Of a DNA stretch of 64,000 nucleotides, positions 37,101 through 44,421 are shown in pieces. The notes below the pieces were generated by a model that saw only the letters and a program-made list of their open reading frames with translations, was not told the origin of the DNA and did no database searches. The stretch lies in the NCBI RefSeq assembly GCF_036568665.1, contig NZ_DATCSD010000348.1, forward strand, positions 7,764 to 71,763, in the 5' to 3' direction. The stretch is from Ohtaekwangia sp036568665 (GTDB taxonomy: Bacteria > Bacteroidota > Bacteroidia > Cytophagales > Cyclobacteriaceae). Numbering within the stretch: the first letter of the stretch is position 1; the number at the start of each line of letters is the position of its first letter. Made by a program: the position numbers and the translations under genes.

Positions 37101-37556
37101 GATCGGATCAAATTGCATAACGCGTGTAACGGACGTTACCACGTTAGACGAATTAATCACGATTACATCCAGGTAATGCAACGTCATGGCCGTGTTGGTA
37201 TAGAATATATAGCACTTGCCGTTTTGTGCAAAGTCCGGATGCAGCGTTATACCCAGCAACCCTTGTTCGGAAGCCGTAGTGGTTGAAACGGTATGTATCG
37301 TGCTGACAACATTGTTTTGAAATACTTTTACGGCACCTGAGCGCTCTGCTATAAAGATGCGGCCATCGGGTGCGTGTGCCATGGCTGTAGCTTCTTTGAT
37401 GTTATCGCCCGTGAGCTTTTTGTTTATGAAACCTGTGGGCAATTGTGCTGCAAGCTTCTGCGTGCAGAGCAAAAGCACCAGTACACAGTATATACAAAAG
37501 AGTCGGGAGCAGGAGAACAGGAGGAGAGAGGTATTTTTTGTCGTGGTTAAATTCAT
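34116..37556 (-). CDS. secreted multidomain PQQ-type sugar dehydrogenase with CBM6 and F5/8C domains
   Basis: An 1146-residue protein. After a signal segment (CVLVLLLCTQKLAAQ) comes a six-bladed glucose/sorbosone dehydrogenase domain (about 38-385): PDGRIFIAERSGAVKVFQ, EQGLLGITLHPDFAQNGKCY, FHNGGALLFKNGLLYVAIGE, IWAIGMRNPWRMSLDP. The His in FHNGGAL is the expected PQQ-site base. Then follow an Ig-like domain (about 395-475), a PKD-like domain (about 480-580), a beta domain, a CBM6 (about 680-810, GRIEAEDFDTGG), a Big-like domain, an F5/8C/CBM32 domain (about 910-1050, NLALNKPTTVSSTE) and a type IX sorting domain. It should oxidise an aldose near the cell surface while bound to glucan; no cytochrome c domain is present. 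Confidence 0.85.
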   Translation of the reverse strand: MNLTTTKNTSLLLFSCSRLFCIYCVLVLLLCTQKLAAQLPTGFINKKLTGDNIKEATAMAHAPDGRIFIAERSGAVKVFQNNVVSTIHTVSTTTASEQGLLGITLHPDFAQNGKCYIFYTNTAMTLHYLDVIVINSSNVVTSVTRVMQFDPIINGFHNGGALLFKNGLLYVAIGESNSSAEAAKLDTYRGKILRLTEDGQPAPGNPYYNEAGASRQKRSIWAIGMRNPWRMSLDPLSQKIFVANVGGNYEEIDDVTNPDPAKNYNYGWDQNGRSGPEQAANTITAAFYYGHSGWGCAITSGTFFNPPTTNYPAQYKNRFYFTDWCSGWMRSVDATPVIGQYQVFSATGFGSILGTSVGIDGNIYYFKYGNTGSLWRIEYDNTQAPVIVNHPAGKTVTAGDPVSFTVSASGATPFTYQWQKNNANISGATSSTYTIAATVQGDAGNYRCIVTNANGTATSNNAVLTVLPFNAKPVADITLPSSSTTWSVGDLINYSGNASDQEDGTLPASAFDWEVRFFHKDSPTSEHWHPGPVVPSGVKSGSFTADNGGESSPNIWLRIILSVTDSNGRIGKDSVDIYPNKVDITVNSNVPGLKAVLSAQGTTPFTKTLVVNSLVDLQAITPQVLGNNNYTFTSWAHGGVANQSIRIPAVNTTYTANYTATASVQNPYGGTARNIPGRIEAEDFDTGGQSIAYNDLTTGNAGNSYRTTEDVDIQACSEGGFNLGWVLTTEWLEYTINVTTAGIYTGQVRIATTAAGKSMHVELDGQNISGTISLPNTGAFQTWQTVSFTTPSLTTGQKTLRIVFDSDGINTNYIHFTSSGNSAPAVSITAPANNSTATEPATINIAATASDSDGTVTQVSFYNGASLLGTDTSAPYSYTWANVVAGTYTLTAQATDNNGAVTTSSPVNITVTSGGTVNLALNKPTTVSSTENASLTGAKAVDGNAGTRWSSLFSDPQWLYVDLGATYTINRVKITWQNSYAVNYLIEGSDNAQTWNLIKPITGNNQLVNDHTGLNSSVRYVRIYGATRFTVYGYSIFELEVYGTGSSSRLASAEEKDNSNDPENLLVLYPNPADGQVTIQYTVKESGPVALTLYPGQGGIATSLVEKNHAKGKHTITFDSSKLSAGIYYIKLKYSGTVSTRKLIRK

Positions 37557-37721
37557 AACGTGTTAAATTGATGTAACGATTGATACTCGGATGCCTGACT
37601 ATAGCCATGATGATATATAGGTATATATTTGCCGATAATGGAGGAGTTAAGTGAACGGGTATACGGATAGCCACTTTTTTTCAGAGAGACCCGGAGCGTA
37701 GTCCGGTACCGGGGGCACAAC

Positions 37722-37775
37722 AAAATAAAAAAGTACCGGATGGTGCCCGGTATCGCGCGCGTACCGCCATCCGGT
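37722..37775 (-). terminator. intrinsic terminator after the GH2 gene
   Basis: On the minus strand ACCGGATGG and CCATCCGGT form a 9-bp stem, with GC-rich sequence inside that could form a smaller hairpin. It is followed by ACTTTTTTATTTTG. It lies 22 bases after the GH2 stop and before the dehydrogenase gene. Confidence 0.75.
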
Positions 37776-37797
37776 GATCTATGAGGTAGGTCAGGTT

Positions 37798-39633
37798 CTA
37801 TTTATGCTGCAACTCATGGTAATAGTTCTTTAAAGTATAAAATGCTTTTTTCTTTAATCCTTTCTGACTGATGAGTCCTTTGTTGTTCCAGCCTTCCTGG
37901 TAGTAAGGATTATTTCTGCGTGGTGATTTGAAATCGGCAAGTATCCAGGGCGACCAGCCTACAAAATTATCGGGCATGCGTTTCATCATCGCGATCTGTT
38001 CCTGAAAGTAATACTCCTGGTATTCTTCACTCCATCGCGTAAGCTGATCGGCATGAAAACCACTCACCGCTTCGGCACCTGTTTCACTAAAGAAAAGTGG
38101 TTTGTTATACTTTACTTCCCACACGGCTTTTGCACATGCATCGGGCAGACCACTATACCAGCCGAGGTATTCATTTACAGCAACGATGTCTACATATTCT
38201 CCCAGGGGATCGTCTATAATGTTTTTATCTTTCGTATAGGTTACTTCAAGAGCGGCAGAAACAAGCCGGGTGGCATCTTGTGCCCGCGCTGTTTCGAGCA
38301 GTGACTTCATAAATATATTTCGTGCTGCCGATACTGGCGTTTCATTTCCGACTGACCATAACACAACGCTTGCGCGGTTATGATCCCGGTTGATCATATC
38401 AATCAATTGTTGTTTGGCATTTTCATATACCGATGCGCTGGCGAAATTTATAGTCCAATATACCGGTATCTCCGACCACACCATCAGGCCTAACGAATCG
38501 GCCACGCGGGTCATGCTTTCGTTGTGCGGATAGTGTGCGAGTCTTACAATGTTGCAGCCTAAATCTTTTGCCCAGCTCAATAATTTAACGGCATCACGAG
38601 CGCCATGGGCTCTGCGCATCTCTTCCGGTATCTCTTCATGTATACAGATGCCTTTCAGAAACACCGGTTTACCATTGAGCAATACCTGTTTCTCTTTTAC
38701 ATCAATGGTGCGAAAGCCAATCTTCTCCTGCAACTTGTCTTTTTCGCTGGTAATATTTACGGTATATATCTTTGGGTTTTCGGGCGACCAGTATTGAAGT
38801 TCCGGTGCAGCAATCCGCACAGATGCTGTGCCATGTTCTGCAGCAAAACTCTTTTTTACTTTTAACTCCGGTATCTCTATGGTTATTTTTTGAGTATTTC
38901 CGCCTGCTATATTTACCCAGCCGGTAATAACCGGTTTTTTAGTGTCGGTTGAGGAACGATCCAATTGCAACATATAGTCTGCTATATATTCAGACGGTAA
39001 CTCCACCAGTTGTACACTGCGCGTTATACCTCCGTAATTCCACCAGTCGGTGTTTAGCGTGGGGATCTCGTCTGCCAGGCGCTTGTTATCCACTTTCACC
39101 ACCAGGAAATTATCGGTTGGCTTCAATAAATTATCGGGAATCTCCAGGTTGAAAGGTGTAAAGCCGCCTTTGTGACTACCGAGCTTCTTCCCGTTCAGGT
39201 ATATATGTGCCTGGTAGTTTACCGCGCCAAAGTATAGATATAGCCGGTTGGTGGCGCTGGTTTTTGTGTAGTTGAAGGTTTTCTTATACCAGATCGTGCC
39301 TTCGTAGTATAGCAGCGTAGGGTCTTGTGAGTTCCAGTCGCCCGGCACTTTTAACACGCGTGCATCGGAGTAGCCGTGTTCCTTGCGATCGCTCTTGTCG
39401 TTGGGTATATCTGTATTCCAATAAGCTTCGCGGTCGCTCTCCGCGCGCTCCATAAAACGGTAGTTGTAAAAACCGGTTTCGTAAGGATCAATAATATATT
39501 GCCATATACCATCGAGCGAAGTAATTTTTCTTCCCGGTATATTTCCTATCGTACGGTCTTGTGCTGCCGTAGCTATACCGATAAGAACGGCTACGCTGCC
39601 CAGTAAAATTCTTCTGCGTGTTTGTAGATTCAT
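37798..39633 (-). CDS. exported GH2 glycoside hydrolase
   Basis: A 611-residue enzyme with a basic start and hydrophobic signal (MNLQTRRRILLGSVAVLIGI ATAAQ). The three GH2 domains follow: sugar-binding (about 35-215, VPGDWNSQDPTLLYYEGTIW), Ig-like (about 216-312) and TIM barrel. The acid/base Glu431 is in VVLWSVGNETP and the nucleophile Glu517 in LFFSETGAE. The sequence is most like beta-glucuronidase/beta-galactosidase relatives. In this locus it may remove side chains or trim oligosaccharides, probably in the periplasm; the specificity cannot be read from sequence. It lies between two terminators and so may be made at lower level than SusC/SusD. Confidence 0.9.
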   Translation of the reverse strand: MNLQTRRRILLGSVAVLIGIATAAQDRTIGNIPGRKITSLDGIWQYIIDPYETGFYNYRFMERAESDREAYWNTDIPNDKSDRKEHGYSDARVLKVPGDWNSQDPTLLYYEGTIWYKKTFNYTKTSATNRLYLYFGAVNYQAHIYLNGKKLGSHKGGFTPFNLEIPDNLLKPTDNFLVVKVDNKRLADEIPTLNTDWWNYGGITRSVQLVELPSEYIADYMLQLDRSSTDTKKPVITGWVNIAGGNTQKITIEIPELKVKKSFAAEHGTASVRIAAPELQYWSPENPKIYTVNITSEKDKLQEKIGFRTIDVKEKQVLLNGKPVFLKGICIHEEIPEEMRRAHGARDAVKLLSWAKDLGCNIVRLAHYPHNESMTRVADSLGLMVWSEIPVYWTINFASASVYENAKQQLIDMINRDHNRASVVLWSVGNETPVSAARNIFMKSLLETARAQDATRLVSAALEVTYTKDKNIIDDPLGEYVDIVAVNEYLGWYSGLPDACAKAVWEVKYNKPLFFSETGAEAVSGFHADQLTRWSEEYQEYYFQEQIAMMKRMPDNFVGWSPWILADFKSPRRNNPYYQEGWNNKGLISQKGLKKKAFYTLKNYYHELQHK

Positions 39634-39679
39634 TTTATAGTATAAAGTGGTTCAATCTCATACCGACAACTTCTGTTAC

Positions 39680-39716
39680 AAAAAAGCACTATACCAGCCA
39701 GGCACCGGTATAGTGC
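39680..39716 (-). terminator. intrinsic terminator between susD and the GH2 gene
   Basis: A perfect 10-bp inverted repeat, GCACTATACC (39686-39695) and GGTATAGTGC (39707-39716), with an 11-base loop. On the minus strand it is followed by TTTTTTG. It starts 12 bases after the susD stop codon. A read-through terminator here would lower expression of the downstream genes. Confidence 0.85.
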
Positions 39717-39728
39717 ATGCTCATCGTT

Positions 39729-41309
39729 CTATTGGTAGCCTGGGTTTTGGTCCAGCACAGCATCCTTGTTCAGGTTTCTTTCCGACTGCGGTATAGGAAG
39801 CAGCATGTTGTAATCCTGTATAGTATTGTTCGCCTGGAAGTTCAACGCTTTTACGCGACTCACCAGTGTTTTTGTTCGTGCGAGGGTCATTCTCCGGTTC
39901 TCTTCCCCGATCAACTCGCGTACGCGTTCATCGAGTATAAAATCCAGTGTAATGTCCGATGCCTGCACCTGGTCAGCATGGGCGCGGGTGCGGAGTACAT
40001 TTATACTCTCGGCTGCTTCGGTAAATTTACTTTGCATGAACTGCGCTTCTGCCAGCAGTAAATAAGTTTCACCCAGTCGCATGCGGATGTGATCTTTAAA
40101 AACTCCGTAGCCAAATTCATCGGCCGGTATAAAATGATTCCACTTGGTGGTATAGGGACAAAGTTTGAAGAGTGTATCACCGGGAGCAGGATTGATCTTT
40201 TTGCCGTAGTTGGCATTGGCCGGATCGTTATAGTAAAAATCGCGGTGAATGTTATACTTCGAGTTGCGCATATCGTTGGCCGCATATAGTTTGTTGGTTA
40301 CCCAATAGGTAAGACGGATGCGGCCTATACCTCTTCCTCCCAATGAATCAGCGATCTTCATGCCCGATATCTGGTAGTAGGCTGCAACCCAAATGCGTCT
40401 GTGCTGGTCGTTGGCATTGGCAGAACCTCCGGGCACATTATACTCTTGTTCAATTACCCAGAGTGCTTCTTTGTTACCCTGGCGTCTTCGCTGATTGCCA
40501 TAGATAAACATATCGGAGAAAGGATCGCCCGGTGCATCTTTCTTTACTCCATAGCGAGCCGTAATGAGGTTGAAGTCTCCGCTGCCAATCAAATCTTTAC
40601 ATTGCTGTTCAGCAAGATCAGGTTTGTTGTCGCGGATATATACTTCAGCCAGTAAATGCTGGGCGGCACCTTTATTGATGCGCCCTTCTATTTTTACACT
40701 GCCAACACGCGGAAGGTTTGCTACAGCAAACGTAAGATCATCGATGATCAGATCGTTTACATCTCTCACCGATGCGCGGGTGAAATCTGTTTTCGGTTTA
40801 TCGATTGGTTCGGTAATCAGCGGAACACCACCATAGAGTGTTGCCAGAAAATTATAGGCATAGGCACGAAAGAATTTTGCTTCTGCCAGAAAACTGTTGC
40901 GGCCTTTCTCTGATAGTGGCAGCGACTCGTCATTGGCATAGTATATAATCTGGTTGGCGTTGTTAATTACTTTATAGGCCCACGTCCAGAAGAAGCTTAC
41001 GCCTTCGGATTGTGCGTTGAGCGTAGCGTAATTGCTGAACGGAGTTTCTACTCCCTGAAAATTACCCTGCACCGTTACATCGGTACCATTTTGAAAGATG
41101 GCCAGTAAGCCCTGTGGTTCTCCCAATGTATACTGTTCGCGTACCGAAGCCTGCAGCCCGACAATGGCAGCTTCCAGTCCGAGTGAATCTTTCAAGGTGT
41201 TTTCGGGCGAGTAATTGGATTTCAGCTCTTCATCGAGGAACGAACTGTCGCAGCTATAGAGTATAATAACCGACAGCATTACGATGATGCTATATTTCAA
41301 TGTTTTCAT
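39729..41309 (-). CDS. susD: SusD/RagB-family outer-membrane glycan-binding lipoprotein
   Basis: A 526-residue lipoprotein. The N-terminus MKTLKYSIIVMLSVIILYSC is a lipoprotein signal with the Cys at 20, followed by DSSFLDEELKS, the usual SusD start. The SusD helical core has ARASVRDVNDLIIDDLTFAV and AAQHLLAEVYIRDNKPDLAE; the C-terminal RagB part has GETYLLLAEAQFMQSKFTEA and ILDERVRELIGEENRRMTLA. It binds glycan at the cell surface and forms the lid of the SusC channel. It starts 17 bases after susC, with no terminator between them. Confidence 0.95.
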   Translation of the reverse strand: MKTLKYSIIVMLSVIILYSCDSSFLDEELKSNYSPENTLKDSLGLEAAIVGLQASVREQYTLGEPQGLLAIFQNGTDVTVQGNFQGVETPFSNYATLNAQSEGVSFFWTWAYKVINNANQIIYYANDESLPLSEKGRNSFLAEAKFFRAYAYNFLATLYGGVPLITEPIDKPKTDFTRASVRDVNDLIIDDLTFAVANLPRVGSVKIEGRINKGAAQHLLAEVYIRDNKPDLAEQQCKDLIGSGDFNLITARYGVKKDAPGDPFSDMFIYGNQRRRQGNKEALWVIEQEYNVPGGSANANDQHRRIWVAAYYQISGMKIADSLGGRGIGRIRLTYWVTNKLYAANDMRNSKYNIHRDFYYNDPANANYGKKINPAPGDTLFKLCPYTTKWNHFIPADEFGYGVFKDHIRMRLGETYLLLAEAQFMQSKFTEAAESINVLRTRAHADQVQASDITLDFILDERVRELIGEENRRMTLARTKTLVSRVKALNFQANNTIQDYNMLLPIPQSERNLNKDAVLDQNPGYQ

Positions 41310-41326
41310 AGCAGTATATCTATAGT

Positions 41327-44300
41327 TTATTTCAGGTTGATGTTTAGTCCCATCACGTAAGAGGCTACATACGGATAGTTATTGCCGGTAAAGTCAAGGC
41401 TGGAGTTATAGTCGTTCTCCGGATCCCATCCCACCCAGTCGGTGAAAGTATATAAGTTGCGTCCGCTGATATAGGCCGTTAATCCTCCCAGCCCGATCCT
41501 GCCCAGTGTACTTTGCGGGAAGGTATAGCTGAGTGTTATATCCTTGATGCGGGTATAGTCCTGCTTCACCGGGTAGGCATAACCGCGCGGGTTGGTATAG
41601 GCCAGTGAAGGACGCGTGTTGCTTTTATTCTCTTCCGTCCAGTAACCTAATTGAGAAGGCGTGTTGATGCGTCCGGTCTGATCGCCCGTGTTGAGCATCG
41701 AGTTGGTAACTACAGCACCCTGGAAGGTCTGGATAAATATACTCAGGTGGAGATTGCCATAGTCGAATGTGTTGATGATACCACCCGTCCATTTGGGAAG
41801 ACCACTTCCGAGATATTCACGATCGTCACTGGTAATTTTACCATCACCGGTCTTGTCATAGAATTTCAAATCACCGGGTTTGGCACCAGGGTCAATCTTG
41901 GAAGCATCTTCTCCGTTTTGCCATACACCTTCCAGCCGGTAATCATATACTGCGCGAAGAGGCTTGCCTATAAACCATTTGTTACCAATGTCATCTTTGT
42001 TATCGCCATAGAGCGACACGATCTTGTTCCGGTTAGCACCATAGTTGATGTTGGATGACCAGGTAAATTTACCGCTCTTCAGATTTACGGTGCGCAGCGT
42101 AACTTCTATACCTTTATTATCTACAGCACCCAGGTTGTCGAGTATAGAAGTATAGCCCGATATATTTGGTAACTGACGAAGCAGCAGCAGATCTTTTGTT
42201 TTGGTTTTATATACCTCTACCGTACCGCTGATGCGCTGATCAAGCACGGTGAAGTCAACTCCTACGTTGGTACCGGTTGTGGTTTCCCAGTTGAGGTCGC
42301 TGTTGCCGAGTCGGCCGTTCACTTGCATGCTGCTGGAAACTACCCCGGTATAAGTCTTGCCATTATATATATACTTGGTAGTGCCTTGCGAAGTGATAGT
42401 CTGATATGCGCCCACGGCCTGGTTACCGGTGCGACCATACGATACACGCAGCTTCAGGTTGTTAATCGCCTCTATATTCTTCAGGAAGCTTTCTTCAGAA
42501 ACATTCCACCCCAGGGCAACTGAAGGGAAGAATCCATATTTACTGGTAGAGGAGCCAAAGGCCGAGTAGCCATCTCGTCTTGCTGTAAGCGTTAACAGGT
42601 ATTTACCACCGAAGGAATAATTTACTCTTCCCATCTGCGATAGCAGGGCTGTGCGATACGGCCTCACATTGCTGCGACTGGTATTGTTTACTGTGGCTAC
42701 AGCACCGGCATCTACACCATTATAGCTAAGACCATCGTTAATAAAGGTGTTGGCGTTAATGGTAGAAGTAAAGAAATTGGTTTCCTGTGCACTATATAAT
42801 CCTGTAAGGTCGATGTGATGCTTGCCCAGGTCTTTTTCGTAGAAGAGTATATTTTCTACCAGCCAACTGCTGGTTTCGGAGTTGTTGATAGAGGCTGCAC
42901 CACCGGTGGTTTGTCCCGCAGCTAAACCGGAGTAGGTGGCAAACTTGGTGGGCAGGTACGAATAGTTTGTGTTGAGTTTATATTTTAGTCCGCGCAGAAA
43001 AGTAGGCTCTATATCAATGTAAAAAGTGCCGTTCAGGTTATTGCTCTTGTTTACTTCATCGCGGTTCAGTCCCAGCAGCGGATTTTTATAGAGCAGCTCC
43101 GGACGCATAGGGTATATTTCGTAGTTGCCGTTCTTGTCGTACATAATACCGTACGGACTCATTTGGGTGGCGAGTGTAAGATTTACCGAGCCGCCACCAT
43201 AATCGTTGTTGGCATAGAACAACGATGTGCCTGCGCTTAGCCAGGGCGTGATATTTACATCGAGGTTAGAGCGGAAGGAGGCACGCTTAAATTCATAGCC
43301 TTTCAAAACACCTTGCTGTTTCTGGTAAGCACCCGATACAAAATACTTTACGCTCTCGGTGCCGCCAGATATACTCAGGTTGTGATCTTGTATATACCCT
43401 TGCTGCGAGACAGCATCGATCCAATCGGTTTCTTTGCCGGCCAGGTAATTGGCAAATTCGTATTGATTGGGAACCGGAGGATCGTTCGGTGTCTGGTTGC
43501 GTTGCTTGGAGTAGTCGAGATATTTTTGTGAATAGGCCGCGCCCTTCAACGGAGTGATTGTATGATGCATATACTCCATACCGGCATAAGTATTATACCG
43601 GATACTCGGCTTGCCCGATTTACCTCGCTTGGTAGTAATAAGAATTACACCGCTTGAACCACGGGTTCCATAGATAGCAACAGCGGATGCATCTTTTAAT
43701 ATTTCGATGGACTCAATATCATTGGGATTGATATCGTTGGTTGTGCCACCCATGTTGCTGAAGGGAACACCATCTACTACAATGAGCGGGCTGGTGTTAG
43801 CTGTTATGGAATTTACCCCGCGCACCAATACGCTGGCGGAGCTTCCGGGTGCCGATGAGTTTTGCGTAATATATACTCCGGCCGTTGTTCCTTCCATGGC
43901 ATGCAATACATTGGTAACGGGCAATTGCGCGAGGCGCTCTTTGGGTACGGACGAGACCGAGCCGGTTATATCTTCACGCTTTTGTGTACCATACCCAACC
44001 ACTACAATTTCCTGCAGCGTGTTGAGTTGTTCCGTCATGGTAATGTTCAGCACCGCGTCTTCGCCTACACGTTTTTCCTGCGTGGCAAAACCGATAAAGG
44101 AGTAAACCAGAATCGCTTCGTTGTCAGGCACCGTTAAGGTATAATTACCATTGCTGTCGGTAGAAGTGCCTGACGTTGTTCCTTTGATAACAATGCTTAC
44201 ACCCGGTATAGGTTGATTGTCGGAAGAAGTTACAAGGCCCTTTACTTCTTTTCCCTGTGCAAGCACCTGGAGCGAGGCGATCATAAATAAAGAGTATACC

Positions 44301-44335
44301 GTGAGGTATCGGATGAGAGTAATAAACTTGATCAT
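41327..44335 (-). CDS. susC: SusC/RagA-family TonB-linked outer-membrane transporter
   Basis: A 1002-residue outer-membrane protein. The signal peptide ends LQVLAQGK. A carboxypeptidase-regulatory-like domain follows (GLVTSSDNQPIPGVSIVIKG), then LQEIVVVGYGTQKREDITGS at the start of the plug. The plug contains NPNDIESIEILKDASAVAIY and GTRGSSGVILITTKRG. The long beta barrel ends in an aromatic-rich terminus (VASYVMGLNINLK). It imports oligosaccharides with SusD and TonB. It is preceded by a hairpin after the GH16 gene. Confidence 0.95.
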   Translation of the reverse strand: MIKFITLIRYLTVYSLFMIASLQVLAQGKEVKGLVTSSDNQPIPGVSIVIKGTTSGTSTDSNGNYTLTVPDNEAILVYSFIGFATQEKRVGEDAVLNITMTEQLNTLQEIVVVGYGTQKREDITGSVSSVPKERLAQLPVTNVLHAMEGTTAGVYITQNSSAPGSSASVLVRGVNSITANTSPLIVVDGVPFSNMGGTTNDINPNDIESIEILKDASAVAIYGTRGSSGVILITTKRGKSGKPSIRYNTYAGMEYMHHTITPLKGAAYSQKYLDYSKQRNQTPNDPPVPNQYEFANYLAGKETDWIDAVSQQGYIQDHNLSISGGTESVKYFVSGAYQKQQGVLKGYEFKRASFRSNLDVNITPWLSAGTSLFYANNDYGGGSVNLTLATQMSPYGIMYDKNGNYEIYPMRPELLYKNPLLGLNRDEVNKSNNLNGTFYIDIEPTFLRGLKYKLNTNYSYLPTKFATYSGLAAGQTTGGAASINNSETSSWLVENILFYEKDLGKHHIDLTGLYSAQETNFFTSTINANTFINDGLSYNGVDAGAVATVNNTSRSNVRPYRTALLSQMGRVNYSFGGKYLLTLTARRDGYSAFGSSTSKYGFFPSVALGWNVSEESFLKNIEAINNLKLRVSYGRTGNQAVGAYQTITSQGTTKYIYNGKTYTGVVSSSMQVNGRLGNSDLNWETTTGTNVGVDFTVLDQRISGTVEVYKTKTKDLLLLRQLPNISGYTSILDNLGAVDNKGIEVTLRTVNLKSGKFTWSSNINYGANRNKIVSLYGDNKDDIGNKWFIGKPLRAVYDYRLEGVWQNGEDASKIDPGAKPGDLKFYDKTGDGKITSDDREYLGSGLPKWTGGIINTFDYGNLHLSIFIQTFQGAVVTNSMLNTGDQTGRINTPSQLGYWTEENKSNTRPSLAYTNPRGYAYPVKQDYTRIKDITLSYTFPQSTLGRIGLGGLTAYISGRNLYTFTDWVGWDPENDYNSSLDFTGNNYPYVASYVMGLNINLK

Positions 44336-44357
44336 ATAGTTGGAGGTTAAGTAGCGG

Positions 44358-44387
44358 TAATAAAGGGGCAGTAACCCAAACTGCCCC
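44358..44387 (-). terminator. terminator-like hairpin between the GH16 gene and susC
   Basis: GGGGCAG and CTGCCCC (7 bp) flank a 9-base loop. On the minus strand it is followed by TTTATTA, a weak T-tract. It could attenuate transcription from the GH16 gene into susC, or protect the susC messenger after processing. Confidence 0.55.
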
Positions 44388-44421
44388 TGGTTAGAAAAAC
44401 TCTATAGCAGATGCCGATAGA

